A DNA stretch of 32,089 nt from Myxococcales bacterium (GTDB lineage Bacteria; Myxococcota_A; Bradymonadia; UBA7976; UBA1532), in the NCBI GenBank assembly GCA_947488215.1, contig CANLBD010000006.1, positions 1-32,089 of the forward strand. Reading direction: 5' to 3'. The notes beneath the pieces were generated by a model. That model worked only from the letters and a program-made list of their open reading frames with translations, was not told the DNA's origin and did not search any database. Positions 8,057-15,376 of this stretch are shown one piece after another. The position numbers and the translations under genes were made by a program. Numbering within the stretch: the first letter of the stretch is position 1; every line of letters begins with the position of its first letter.

Positions 8057-9303
8057 GCGCGCCGGTGAGGCGTCGGCACCTCGGTCTCCCGCGTCCCTTG
8101 CGCGGGATCACGGGGGAGCTCGCCGACGCTCGTCGGCGCGCTCCACGCGCCGGATGGCTCTGGGTCGTCCCCGTCGACCGAGTGCGTGCCGATCGACGCG
8201 AGAATCTGCGAGAAGGATCGCGAAGGCGAACGCGCCGCGTCCGGGGCGACCTGCGCGACGGCCGCCTCGCTGATGAGGGTCCGTTCATCGTCGTCTGAGG
8301 AGGGCAAGACCTCCACGAAGCGACTTGGAGGCGCGCTGCGTCGATACTGGCCAATGAGCGCCGGTGAGCCGTCCGCGCCACGCTCCACGCGGTCGATGGC
8401 CCGGACGTAGGGCCCGTTCGGACTCCGCGCCGTCGTCACGACGAGGTCAAGCCCGGCACACAGGAGCCCAGGAATCGCTCGCTCTCGGGGCCCAGCCGTG
8501 GTCGCGCGTCCGAGGGCTTCAAGGCGCAGCATCGCGTCGCGCGCCTCCGCGCCCGGCCAAACCACCAGGGTTGGAACCCCCCGAGACGCCAGATGATGAA
8601 CCACCTCGCTCGCGTCGGACCACTTGGGGTCATTCAGCGCAACGCGGTCGAAGGCCATCCGCGACGCGAAGTAGAGCGCGTCCGCGAGACCTCCGCCCCC
8701 GGCGGCAGCCTCACGCTCACTGCGTCGCGGGTTGAGCCGCGTCACACAGACCCCCGGCAGGTGAAGCTCTCCGGGCTCATCGACCACACCGAGCGAGGCC
8801 GCCGGAGGGGTCGCACGGCACAGCGCCTCGAGCAGGCTGGTTCGTCCCGAGTCGGGAGGACCCACGACCGCGATGTTCGCGCCGGCCTCGACCGCTTGAG
8901 TCAGCAGCGCCGCCGCGTGCGCTTCGATAAAGGTGTCCGCCTCCAGCGCGGCGAGGTCGGCATCTCTCCCGCCCGGCCGCGTGATGGAGAGCGCTACCCC
9001 AGCGTCAATCGCCGGCGGTCTGAGGGCAACGAAGCGCGTACCGTCCTTGAGCTGAGCCTCAAGCGACGGCGCACTCTCGTCGAACGGCTTATTGGCCCGT
9101 CGAGCAAGCCCCTCTGCGCCAGTCAGGATAACGGCGGGGTCCACAGCGACCGGGAGCGCATACGTCCGACCGAGCCGCGTGACGCGCACGCGCCCGGAGG
9201 GCTCGACGACGACGCGGCGCAAGGCGGGGTCCGTGAGGAGCTCCGCGAGCGCTTCAAAGAGGCGAATGACTGAGCCGGGAATCGCTGCCACGTCAGCCTC
9301 CAC
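8053..9303 (-). CDS. VirB11/CpaF-type secretion ATPase homologue with degenerate active site
   Basis: A 416-residue protein with the layout of type II/IV secretion ATPases. An N-terminal domain (about 15-110) contains FDESAPSLEAQLKDGTRFVAL, where CpaF proteins carry the D-G-R/T-R segment. The nucleotide fold follows: Walker A position GPPDSGRTS (148-156), Asp-box VVDEPGELHLP (173-183), Walker B position DRVALND (219-225). Three key sites differ from active members. The Walker A lysine is arginine (R154), the glutamate of the usual GEVRG is replaced in NDPKW, and the His-box (usually H-A-N) reads VVWPG. The tail after 335 is acidic, Pro-rich and probably disordered. The start is GTG at 9303, next to the stop of the lipoprotein gene. 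It may be regulatory or structural rather than a motor. Confidence 0.7.
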   Translation of the reverse strand: MEADVAAIPGSVIRLFEALAELLTDPALRRVVVEPSGRVRVTRLGRTYALPVAVDPAVILTGAEGLARRANKPFDESAPSLEAQLKDGTRFVALRPPAIDAGVALSITRPGGRDADLAALEADTFIEAHAAALLTQAVEAGANIAVVGPPDSGRTSLLEALCRATPPAASLGVVDEPGELHLPGVCVTRLNPRRSEREAAAGGGGLADALYFASRMAFDRVALNDPKWSDASEVVHHLASRGVPTLVVWPGAEARDAMLRLEALGRATTAGPRERAIPGLLCAGLDLVVTTARSPNGPYVRAIDRVERGADGSPALIGQYRRSAPPSRFVEVLPSSDDDERTLISEAAVAQVAPDAARSPSRSFSQILASIGTHSVDGDDPEPSGAWSAPTSVGELPRDPAQGTRETEVPTPHRRA

Positions 9304-10509
9304 TCAAGGGCAAGGGACACGCAGCGCGAACCACATCTCCTGGGCCGGCTGCTGCGCGACGTTACGCCACAGGACCGCAAGGTCACGGTCCGGGGCGAAG
9401 AGGACCCCCAACGCGCTCGAGCGCGTCGGGTCGCCGAGGGCGAGGCCAGCGCTCTGAACGTCGGCGCCTCCGAGGCCAGACTGCGGTACGAAGAGCGACC
9501 CCGTCTCCGCGCCGCCCGTCGACGGCGCCCAGACGAACATCCGGTCGGCGAGTCGCAGCTCCACGGTCGCCGGTTCTGGGCCTTGAGGCCCGTCAACGCG
9601 GAGCCCGACGCCTCGCCAGCACCCCTCGACCGCCTCGACCTTGGGCCGGTCGACAACACGGACCGCGAACCACGCCGACGCGACGGGCACCTCGTGGTCG
9701 GAAGCGGGTCCGACTGATTGCGCGACCATTGCGTCTGCGCCCGCCCCGATCACGCCGCTCCAGAAGCCCGCGTCCGAGGTGCGCGCGTCGTCTCCGAGGA
9801 TGAGCGCCCCATCGGGCTCAAGCCGAAGGCGTCCCTCGCTCGCTGTTCGAAGAGCGCCCGCGCCGGCGACACGGTCCGACAAGCGCCAGCGCCCATCACG
9901 CGCATCGCTCGGCAGCTCAAACGTCAGCGTGCCCGTCTCGAAGGCGCCGACGCCTTCCGACGACGCCATTGGCCAACGCACGCCGAAGTAGCGGCCGCCC
10001 CCCAGCTCGCTCGATGGAGCGGCCGAAACGAGCGTGAAGACACCGACGAGCTCGCCGCGGTCGTTGAGCATTCGCCCTAATCCAGCGTCCGCACCGTCTC
10101 GCCAGTCCACCAAGACGGAGCGGACCCCCAGCGCCTCGAGCGCCTCGGGGGGCTTCAAGCGCAAGATCCCATCCCGAGACTCGGCGACGGGCAGATCGAG
10201 CGACTGCGTCAACCCACCGACCGCATCCCCCCCCCAGGAAACATCGCTCCAGACCCCACGACCGTCTCCGATATAGAGCCGAGCACGGAATCCAAGCGCG
10301 GGCCCTCCACTTCGGATGAGCCCGCGCAGGTCGGCGGCGAAGCGCGTGTTCGCATTGGGCACCAGCGCGGCGTCAGCGCCCGCGTCACATCCATCGTCGC
10401 AGCCCGCGGAGACGAACGCGGGGAACGGGTCCACACAGCCGCCCAGCGAAACGAACGCGACGAGGAGAGCGACCCGGGGAATAGCGAGGCGATCAGCGCA
10501 CGTTCCCAT
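9304..10509 (-). CDS. Lipoprotein of unknown function, Asp/Gly/Cys-rich after the lipid anchor
   Basis: A 401-residue protein. From the ATG at 10509 it has a short basic start, a hydrophobic core and a lipobox (SLGGC, cysteine near residue 24), followed by a linker with CDDGCDAGADA, a style frequent in myxobacterial-type surface lipoproteins. The rest is rich in short beta-like segments (for example FRARLYIGDGRGVWSDVSW) without a motif that I recognise. The frame is open to 10623, but the extra 38 residues lack a signal peptide. A -10-like hexamer lies seven bases before 10509. The CpaF-like gene begins immediately after its stop, so the two are likely co-transcribed. Confidence 0.65.
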   Translation of the reverse strand: MGTCADRLAIPRVALLVAFVSLGGCVDPFPAFVSAGCDDGCDAGADAALVPNANTRFAADLRGLIRSGGPALGFRARLYIGDGRGVWSDVSWGGDAVGGLTQSLDLPVAESRDGILRLKPPEALEALGVRSVLVDWRDGADAGLGRMLNDRGELVGVFTLVSAAPSSELGGGRYFGVRWPMASSEGVGAFETGTLTFELPSDARDGRWRLSDRVAGAGALRTASEGRLRLEPDGALILGDDARTSDAGFWSGVIGAGADAMVAQSVGPASDHEVPVASAWFAVRVVDRPKVEAVEGCWRGVGLRVDGPQGPEPATVELRLADRMFVWAPSTGGAETGSLFVPQSGLGGADVQSAGLALGDPTRSSALGVLFAPDRDLAVLWRNVAQQPAQEMWFALRVPCP

Positions 10510-10516
10510 CGGTCGG

Positions 10517-10545
10517 CGTATAGCGGGCTGCGCGGTCGTGCGCAA
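10517..10545 (-). promoter_or_regulatory. Candidate sigma-70-like promoter of the lipoprotein gene
   Basis: On the minus strand, TTGCGC (10540-10545) and TATACG (10517-10522) are separated by 17 bases. The -10 hexamer ends seven bases before the ATG at 10509, which would place the transcript start at or beside the start codon (a leaderless message). No Shine-Dalgarno sequence fits in the gap. Confidence 0.45.
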
Positions 10546-10560
10546 CGAAACCCGCGAGGA

Positions 10561-10589
10561 TTGACGGGCTCCGCTCGTTTCGGTACATG
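10561..10589 (+). promoter_or_regulatory. Candidate sigma-70-like promoter of the small secreted protein gene
   Basis: TTGACG (10561-10566) and TACATG (10584-10589) are 17 bases apart, about 32 bases before the ATG at 10622. The -35 box is good and the -10 box is weak. A GGAG ribosome site lies near 10612. Confidence 0.4.
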
Positions 10590-10621
10590 CGCCCAGCCTG
10601 CTCGCCTCAACCGGAGTCTCC

Positions 10622-11029
10622 ATGCGTTACGCTCTGCTGCTCCTGCTCGCGTTCGTCGCCGTTTGGGCGGCGCCGGCGAGCGCGAGCGCGAGCGCGCTGT
10701 GTATGACCCAGCCGTGGGGCACCAGCGAGGCCGCAGACGCCGACTGCGAAGCGGCGGAGCCCAACTGCTCGCTGCCGGAGCTCACAGAGGCCGAACGAGG
10801 CCCCCCCGGACCGCGTTGCTTGCAACCGGGCGCCGAATGCGGGCCCGACACGCGACTTTCGGCATCTCCGCGCACGACACTCGCCTTTGAATGGCCGGCC
10901 CCCGTGAGTTTGCCCTGTCGCGGTGTCGGACTCCTGCCCGGTGCGGAGCCTGCCCGCGTTGAGCCCCAGCCCCTTGAGCGGAGCAGCCCACCGGCGAGCC
11001 CACCCCCGCGGTGGACAGCGGTTCCCTGA
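10622..11029 (+). CDS. Small secreted protein with several cysteines, unknown function
   Basis: A 135-residue protein with a clear Sec signal peptide (MRYALLLLLAFVAVWAAPASA). The mature part is Pro-, Ala- and Glu-rich and holds six cysteines (for example in DCEAAEPNCSL and GPRCLQPGAEC), with no known domain. The ATG at 10622 has a GGAG sequence upstream. It precedes a fourfold DsbA-domain protein by about 70 bases. The cysteines and the neighbours make a link to extracytoplasmic disulfide chemistry possible, for example as a substrate, but nothing in the sequence proves this. A chance open frame is less likely given the textbook signal peptide. Confidence 0.55.
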   Translation: MRYALLLLLAFVAVWAAPASASASALCMTQPWGTSEAADADCEAAEPNCSLPELTEAERGPPGPRCLQPGAECGPDTRLSASPRTTLAFEWPAPVSLPCRGVGLLPGAEPARVEPQPLERSSPPASPPPRWTAVP

Positions 11030-11049
11030 GCCTCCTTCGATTACAGAGC

Positions 11050-11074
11050 GCGCCTCCGCACGGTGCGGCGGCGC
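11050..11074 (+). other. Hairpin in the leader of the four-domain DsbA gene
   Basis: GCGCC (11050-11054) and CCGC (11056-11059) pair with GCGG (11065-11068) and GGCGC (11070-11074), with one mismatch and a loop of five bases. No T-run follows. It could limit read-through from the small secreted protein gene or protect the message, but stems of this size also arise by chance in GC-rich DNA. Confidence 0.3.
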
Positions 11075-11099
11075 GAATCGCCTCATAAGAGAGAGAAAA

Positions 11100-13661
11100 A
11101 TGCGTAAAGAGACACTCATCTTCGCGATCGTCGCCATCGGCGCGGCCGCGTTTATCTTCGGACAGGGTTCCAAGGGCGGCGGCGAGGGCCCCACGAAGGG
11201 CGCCGTGGTCGCAGGCGACAGCGACATCCTGCCGGTGGGCACGAGCTACACCAAGGGCGGCGGCGCTGACGCCCCCGTCACCATCATCGAGTTCTCCGAG
11301 TTCCAATGCCCCTTCTGCTCACGCGTCAACCCGACGATGAAGCAGATCACCGAGACGTACGGGCCCAAGGTTCGAATCGTCTTCAAGCACAACCCCCTCC
11401 CGTTCCACAAGGAGGCGCCCCTCGCCGCTCAGGCCGCGCTCGCAGCGGGTGAGCAGGGCAAGTTCTGGGAGATGCACGACAAGCTCTTCGAGAACATGAA
11501 GGCGCTGGGCCGCCCCGACCTCGAGACTTACGCGCAGAGCCTCGGGCTCGACATGGACAAGTTCAAGTCGGCCCTGGATACCAACAAGTTCCAGGCCCAG
11601 GTCGAGGCCGACATGGCGCTGGCCAAGAAGGTCGGCGCGCGCGGCACGCCCAACTTCCGCATCAATGGCGTCGAGGTGAGCGGCGCTCGCCCGTTTGACG
11701 CCTTCAAGACGGTGATCGACGAGCAGCTCAAGGCCGCCGAGGAGCTCGCCAAGAGCGGCACGAAGGCCGATCAGATTTACGCGACGCTCGTGAAGAAGAA
11801 CCACAAGGAGCCGTCCGCGCAGCCCGAGAAGGGTCGTCCGGCCGAGGACGACAAGACCGTCTACAAGGTCCCCGTCGGCGACAGCGCCTTCAAGGGGGAG
11901 AAGGACGCCCAGGTCACGATCATCGAGTTCTCCGAGTTCCAGTGCCCCTTCTGCTCGCGCGTCAACCCGACGATCAAGCAGCTGCTCGACACCTACCCGG
12001 GCAAGGTCAAGGTCGTCTTCAAGCACAACCCGCTCCCCTTCCACGCGGAAGCGCCCCTCGCCTCGCAGGCGGCCCTTGCCGCGGGCGCTCAGGGCAAGTT
12101 CTGGGAGATGCACGACAAGCTCTTCGAGAACATGAAGGCACTCAAGCGCGAGAACCTGGACACCTACGCCCAGGAGCTCGGGCTCGACGTCAGTCGCTTC
12201 AAGGCGGACCTCGACGCGGGCAAGTTCAAGGCCGTCGTCGACGCGGACCTCGCGCTGGGCGCTCAGTTTGGCGTGCAGGGCACCCCGAACTTCTTCATCA
12301 ACGGCCGCAAGCTCGTCGGCGCGCAGCCCTTCGAGTCGTTCAAGAAGATCGTCGACGAAGAGATCGCCAAGACCGACGCGCTCCTGAAGGCGGGCACCGC
12401 GAAGGCCGACCTCTACGCCAAGGTGACCGAGAGCGGCCTCGCCAAGGCCGCGGCGCCTGCCCCCCGTGAGGCGCCCGCCGCCGACAACACCGTGTACAAG
12501 GTGCCCGTCAACTCAGTCGACGCGGTCAAGGGCCCGGCCGACGCCCTCGTGACGATCGTGGAGTTCTCTGAGTTCCAGTGCCCGTTCTGCACGCGCGTCC
12601 TGCCCACGACGAAGCAGATCCTCGACACCTATGGCAAGGACGTCCGCATCGTCTTCAAGCACGCGCCGCTCCCCTTCCACGCCGACGCGCCGCTCGCCTC
12701 CGAGGCGGCCCTCGCCGCGGGCGAGCAGGGCAAGTTCTGGGAGATGCACGACAAGCTCTTCGCGAACCAGAAGACGCTGAAGCGCGAGAACATCGACGCG
12801 TTCGCGGGTGAGCTTGGCCTGAACATGGGCAAGTTCAAGGCCGCGCTCGACGGCGGCAAGTACAAGGCCCAGATCGACGCCGACCAGAAGCTCGCCGCGC
12901 AGATTGGCGCGTCGGGTACGCCGAACTTCTACATCAACGGTCGCAACCTCGTTGGCGCGCAGCCCTTTGAGGCCTTCAAGAAGGTCATCGACGAGGAGCT
13001 CGCGAAGGCTCAGGCGCTCGTGAAGGCGGGTACGCCGCGCGCTCAGATCTACGCGAAGGTCACCGAGAACGGCGCGACGCAGAAGGCCGCGCGCGCCCCG
13101 GGTGGCCAGGCGCCCCCGGAGGACAACAAGGTGTACGAGGTCAAGATCAACGCCGCTGACGCCGCCAAGGGAGACGCCAAGGCGCCGGTCACGGTCACGG
13201 TCTTCAGTGACTTCGAGTGCCCCTTCTGCAGCCGGGTCGTCCCGACGCTGAAGCAGATCGAGGACACCTACGGCAAGAAGGTCCGTGTTGTCTTCAAGCA
13301 CAACCCGCTGCCCTTCCACAAGAACGCCCCCCTCGCCTCTGAGGCGACGCTCGCGGCCCACGAGCAGGGCAAGTTCTGGCAGATGCACGACGCGCTCTTC
13401 GCGAACCAGAAGGCGCTGACCCGCGCGGACCTCGAGAAGTACGCGGGTGAGGTCGGCCTCAACATGAAGAAGTTCACGGCTGCGCTCGACGCGGGCAAGT
13501 ACAAGGCCCAGATCGAGGCCGACATGGCTCAGGCCAAAGAGCTCGGCGCGTCGGGCACCCCGAGCTTCTTCATCAACGGCCGCAAGCTCCGCGGCGCGCA
13601 GCCCTTCGAGTCGTTCAAGAAGCTGATCGACGAAGAGCTCGCCAAGAAGGGCGTCAAGTAA
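11100..13661 (+). CDS. Membrane-anchored protein with four tandem DsbA-like thioredoxin domains
   Basis: An 853-residue protein. The ATG at 11100 is chosen because it opens an N-terminal membrane anchor (LIFAIVAIGAAAFIFGQG) after an AGAGAGA-rich ribosome site; upstream codons in the frame overlap the previous gene. Four DsbA-fold units follow, each with a CPFC active site (C70/C73, C282/C285, C494/C497, C707/C710) and a cis-proline loop GTPN/SF (P184, P396, P608, P821), so the period is 212-213 residues. Every unit also repeats VVFKHxPLPFH and QGKFWxMHDxLF, typical of the DsbA/DsbG-like family. The units are joined by charged, Pro-rich linkers. All four redox sites look intact. It probably oxidises or isomerises protein thiols outside the cytoplasm. 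The next gene, a TlpA-like reductase, starts three bases downstream and may be its electron partner. Confidence 0.88.
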   Translation: MRKETLIFAIVAIGAAAFIFGQGSKGGGEGPTKGAVVAGDSDILPVGTSYTKGGGADAPVTIIEFSEFQCPFCSRVNPTMKQITETYGPKVRIVFKHNPLPFHKEAPLAAQAALAAGEQGKFWEMHDKLFENMKALGRPDLETYAQSLGLDMDKFKSALDTNKFQAQVEADMALAKKVGARGTPNFRINGVEVSGARPFDAFKTVIDEQLKAAEELAKSGTKADQIYATLVKKNHKEPSAQPEKGRPAEDDKTVYKVPVGDSAFKGEKDAQVTIIEFSEFQCPFCSRVNPTIKQLLDTYPGKVKVVFKHNPLPFHAEAPLASQAALAAGAQGKFWEMHDKLFENMKALKRENLDTYAQELGLDVSRFKADLDAGKFKAVVDADLALGAQFGVQGTPNFFINGRKLVGAQPFESFKKIVDEEIAKTDALLKAGTAKADLYAKVTESGLAKAAAPAPREAPAADNTVYKVPVNSVDAVKGPADALVTIVEFSEFQCPFCTRVLPTTKQILDTYGKDVRIVFKHAPLPFHADAPLASEAALAAGEQGKFWEMHDKLFANQKTLKRENIDAFAGELGLNMGKFKAALDGGKYKAQIDADQKLAAQIGASGTPNFYINGRNLVGAQPFEAFKKVIDEELAKAQALVKAGTPRAQIYAKVTENGATQKAARAPGGQAPPEDNKVYEVKINAADAAKGDAKAPVTVTVFSDFECPFCSRVVPTLKQIEDTYGKKVRVVFKHNPLPFHKNAPLASEATLAAHEQGKFWQMHDALFANQKALTRADLEKYAGEVGLNMKKFTAALDAGKYKAQIEADMAQAKELGASGTPSFFINGRKLRGAQPFESFKKLIDEELAKKGVK
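11223..11858 (+). repeat. DsbA-like domain repeat 1
   Basis: First of four tandem copies (about residues 42-253 of the protein), CPFC at C70/C73. Its end is set by the start of VYKVPV in copy 2. Its lead-in sequence is the most divergent of the set. Confidence 0.75.
11859..12491 (+). repeat. DsbA-like domain repeat 2
   Basis: Second copy, opening with VYKVPV, with CPFC at C282/C285. Active site and cis-Pro intact. Very close to copy 1 around the active site. Confidence 0.8.
12492..13130 (+). repeat. DsbA-like domain repeat 3
   Basis: Third copy, again opening with VYKVPV. The residue after CPFC is Thr instead of Ser, and the conserved KHNPLPFH reads KHAPLPFH. Active site at C494/C497. Confidence 0.8.
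13131..13661 (+). repeat. DsbA-like domain repeat 4
   Basis: Last copy, opening with VYEVKI. It has FECPFC instead of FQCPFC and GTPSFF at the cis-proline loop. It is shorter because the protein ends right after the domain. Active site at C707/C710. Confidence 0.8.
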
Positions 13662-13664
13662 GGC

Positions 13665-14255
13665 ATGGCGACCCCGGCGCCGGCCCGAGCAGCCGCTCGG
13701 TCATCGAAGCTCCCGCTTGCGGTCGTCGCCGGCGCCATCCTGACCCTGACGCTCGTCCTCTACTTCGACCTGCTCCAGGCGCGCCCGAGCCCTGAGGTTC
13801 TGGTCACTCGAAACTTCGGCGCGCAGGTCGTGAATCGTCCTGCCCCCGACTTCGAGGTCATTCGCCAAGATGGCTCCCGAGTTCGGCTCTCGTCGTTGCG
13901 CGGCAAGGTCGTGTTCGTGAACTTTTGGGCGACGTGGTGCCCGCCGTGCCGTGACGAGATGCCGGACCTCGAGAAGCTCACTGCGTCGATGTCGAAGGTG
14001 CCCTTCGAGCTCGTCGCCGTGAGCGCAGACGAGAGCTGGCAGGAGATCAACGCCTTCCTCGCGGGCAACCCGACCAAGATGCTGATCGGTCTCGACCCCG
14101 AGAAGTCGATCTCGCACGCCTGGGGCACCGAGAAGTTCCCAGAGAGCTTCGTCGTCGACCGTCGCGGTCAAGTCCGCCTGCGGTTCGTGAACGTGCAGCC
14201 GTGGACGGACGAGCGCATTCAGCGCTATCTGGAGTGGCTCGCCCTCAACGACTGA
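13665..14255 (+). CDS. TlpA/ResA-like membrane-anchored thiol-disulfide oxidoreductase
   Basis: A 196-residue protein with an N-terminal membrane anchor (LAVVAGAILTLTLVLYF) and an extracytoplasmic thioredoxin fold of the AhpC/TSA-Redoxin type. The segment APDFEVIRQDGSRVRLSSLRG leads to VFVNFWATWCPPC with the redox pair C92/C95. FPESFVVD supplies the cis-proline. WCPPC is the usual signature of TlpA, ResA and CcmG, which reduce disulfides, for instance in cytochrome c maturation. No cytochrome c biogenesis genes are in view. Its position three bases after the four-domain DsbA gene suggests that it works with it, possibly as its reductant. It is followed by a strong hairpin. Confidence 0.85.
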   Translation: MATPAPARAAARSSKLPLAVVAGAILTLTLVLYFDLLQARPSPEVLVTRNFGAQVVNRPAPDFEVIRQDGSRVRLSSLRGKVVFVNFWATWCPPCRDEMPDLEKLTASMSKVPFELVAVSADESWQEINAFLAGNPTKMLIGLDPEKSISHAWGTEKFPESFVVDRRGQVRLRFVNVQPWTDERIQRYLEWLALND

Positions 14256-14266
14256 GGTGAGCCGAG

Positions 14267-14293
14267 GCTGGGCCGGCGCTGGACCGGCCCAGC
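14267..14293. terminator. Bidirectional terminator-like hairpin between convergent genes
   Basis: A perfect 10-bp inverted repeat, GCTGGGCCGG (14267-14276) and CCGGCCCAGC (14284-14293), with a loop of seven bases. It fills the 42-base gap between the convergent TlpA-like and DksA-like genes. There is no T-run, so termination may rely on stem stability or on other factors. Confidence 0.65.
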
Positions 14294-14297
14294 GGGG

Positions 14298-14708
14298 TCA
14301 ACCGGCGAAGCTGCGCTCTTGGCGCTCCTGCTTCTCTTTGCAGCGAATGCACAGCGTCGTGACCGGCCGCGCGAGCAGCCGATTGAGACCGATGAAGTTG
14401 CTGCACGACGAGCACCAGAAGTACTCGTCATTCTCGATGCGCTCGAGCGAGGCGTCGATCTTCGAGAGCAGGTGGCGCTCTCGTCCACGCAGGCGAAAGG
14501 CGAGCGACTGATTGTAGTCGGCCGTCGCCAAGTCCATCTCGTCCGGCAGGTCGTCCTGGTCGAGGGTCATGTCCTCGGTCAGCGTGCGCTGCGCGTTCTT
14601 GAGGAGCTTCGCCTTCTCGCCCATGAGCAAGTTCCGAAAGGTCTCCGCCTGAACCGCGAGCTCTGCGTCGCTGGGGGGCTCAAGTTCTTCGGGTTCGCGG
14701 TCTGCCAT
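14298..14708 (-). CDS. DksA/TraR-type zinc-finger transcription factor
   Basis: A 136-residue cytoplasmic protein. DksA-family proteins bind in the RNA polymerase secondary channel and tune initiation, often with ppGpp. A coiled-coil-like helical arm covers about 15-95, with the tip acidic motif DEMDLA (D56, D59, A61) matching the D-x-x-D-x-A required in DksA. A four-cysteine zinc finger follows (C99, C102, C120, C123; C-x2-C-x17-C-x2-C). Length is slightly below that of E. coli DksA (151). A ribosome site (GAGGA) precedes the ATG at 14708, and a good sigma-70 promoter lies about 40 bases upstream. It is transcribed alone, divergently from the CPBP gene. Whether it is the main DksA or a paralogue cannot be told here. 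Confidence 0.88.
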   Translation of the reverse strand: MADREPEELEPPSDAELAVQAETFRNLLMGEKAKLLKNAQRTLTEDMTLDQDDLPDEMDLATADYNQSLAFRLRGRERHLLSKIDASLERIENDEYFWCSSCSNFIGLNRLLARPVTTLCIRCKEKQERQERSFAG

Positions 14709-14748
14709 GATGTCCTCGCGCGTCTCTGGTCAAAGAAAATGACGCAAC

Positions 14749-14777
14749 AATATAGACAACCTCATTCGGACTGTCAA
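14749..14777 (-). promoter_or_regulatory. Sigma-70 promoter of the dksA-like gene
   Basis: On the minus strand, a perfect TTGACA (14772-14777) is followed after 17 bases by TATATT (14749-14754), in an AT-rich patch that stands out from its GC-rich surroundings. The transcript would start near 14742, giving a leader of about 34 bases before the ATG at 14708. This is the strongest housekeeping promoter that I see in the window. Confidence 0.8.
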
Positions 14778-14787
14778 TCAGCGCTGG

Positions 14788-14793
14788 TATTGT
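14788..14793 (+). promoter_or_regulatory. Candidate -10 element for a leaderless CPBP transcript
   Basis: TATTGT ends seven bases before the ATG at 14801. A weak -35 candidate (TTCGGA, 14765-14770) is 17 bases upstream. No Shine-Dalgarno sequence lies between. A leaderless start is possible but unproven. Confidence 0.35.
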
Positions 14794-14800
14794 CGCCCAG

Positions 14801-15376
14801 ATGATGCGCTCCACTGGGCAAACGATCGTCCTCGCCTACGCAGCCCTCGGCGGCGTTACGCTCGTCATGACGGCCCTCCTCGGCGACTCGCTCACAGGGC
14901 TCTTCGGGCCGCGCCCGTGGAACGACGCAGCCACCGACGTCGCGCTCGGCGTCACGTTCGGTCTGACTGTTGTCGCGGTGAGTCAGCGCGCCGCTCGCTG
15001 GTCCACCGCGATGAGTCGGATGTCCGATGGGCTCGGCGAGGTCGTCCGCGGCTTCCTCAGGCCACGCGACGTCTTCGCCCAAGCCTGTGCCAGCGCCCTC
15101 GCGGAGGAGCTCTTCTTTCGAGGGTTCCTCCAGCCGCGATTCGGGCTGCTCGCCACGGCGGTGGTGTTTGGGCTCGCCCACGCTACGCAGGACCGACGCC
15201 TCTGGTTCTGGCCCGCGCTCAGCGTGCTCTTCGGGCTGGCGTTCGGGTGGCTCTTCGAAGCACGCGGCTCGCTCATCGCGCCCGCCGTAGCGCACTTCGT
15301 CATCAACTACTTCAACCTGCATCACCTGTTGGCGCTTGAGCCACAGGGCTCACCCGGCGGGCCTCGCCCCGCGTGA
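14801..15376 (+). CDS. CPBP-family intramembrane metalloprotease
   Basis: A 191-residue polytopic membrane protein with about five to six hydrophobic helices. It carries the CPBP (CAAX-prenyl-protease/bacteriocin-processing) signature: AEELFFRG (E102, E103, R107), then FGLAHA (H127), then HFVINYFN (H165, N169). These residues form the glutamate/histidine active site of this family. The enzymes cut substrates inside the membrane or process small peptides; the substrate here is unknown. Two ATG codons stand in a row at 14801 and no ribosome site precedes them. The C-terminal 65 bases overlap the convergent trmB gene. Confidence 0.85.
   Translation: MMRSTGQTIVLAYAALGGVTLVMTALLGDSLTGLFGPRPWNDAATDVALGVTFGLTVVAVSQRAARWSTAMSRMSDGLGEVVRGFLRPRDVFAQACASALAEELFFRGFLQPRFGLLATAVVFGLAHATQDRRLWFWPALSVLFGLAFGWLFEARGSLIAPAVAHFVINYFNLHHLLALEPQGSPGGPRPA

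Noticed and set aside
11319-13388. Long minus-strand frames (264 and 291 codons) opposite the four DsbA domains
   Set aside because: They are antisense shadows of a repetitive, GC-rich gene: they recur in each repeat, have low-complexity Leu/Arg/Glu content, and the plus-strand frame carries four intact active sites.
11223-13661. The DsbA repeat array as a CRISPR or mobile tandem repeat
   Set aside because: The period of about 636 bases follows protein domains and keeps reading frame and active sites. It is a gene-internal domain duplication.
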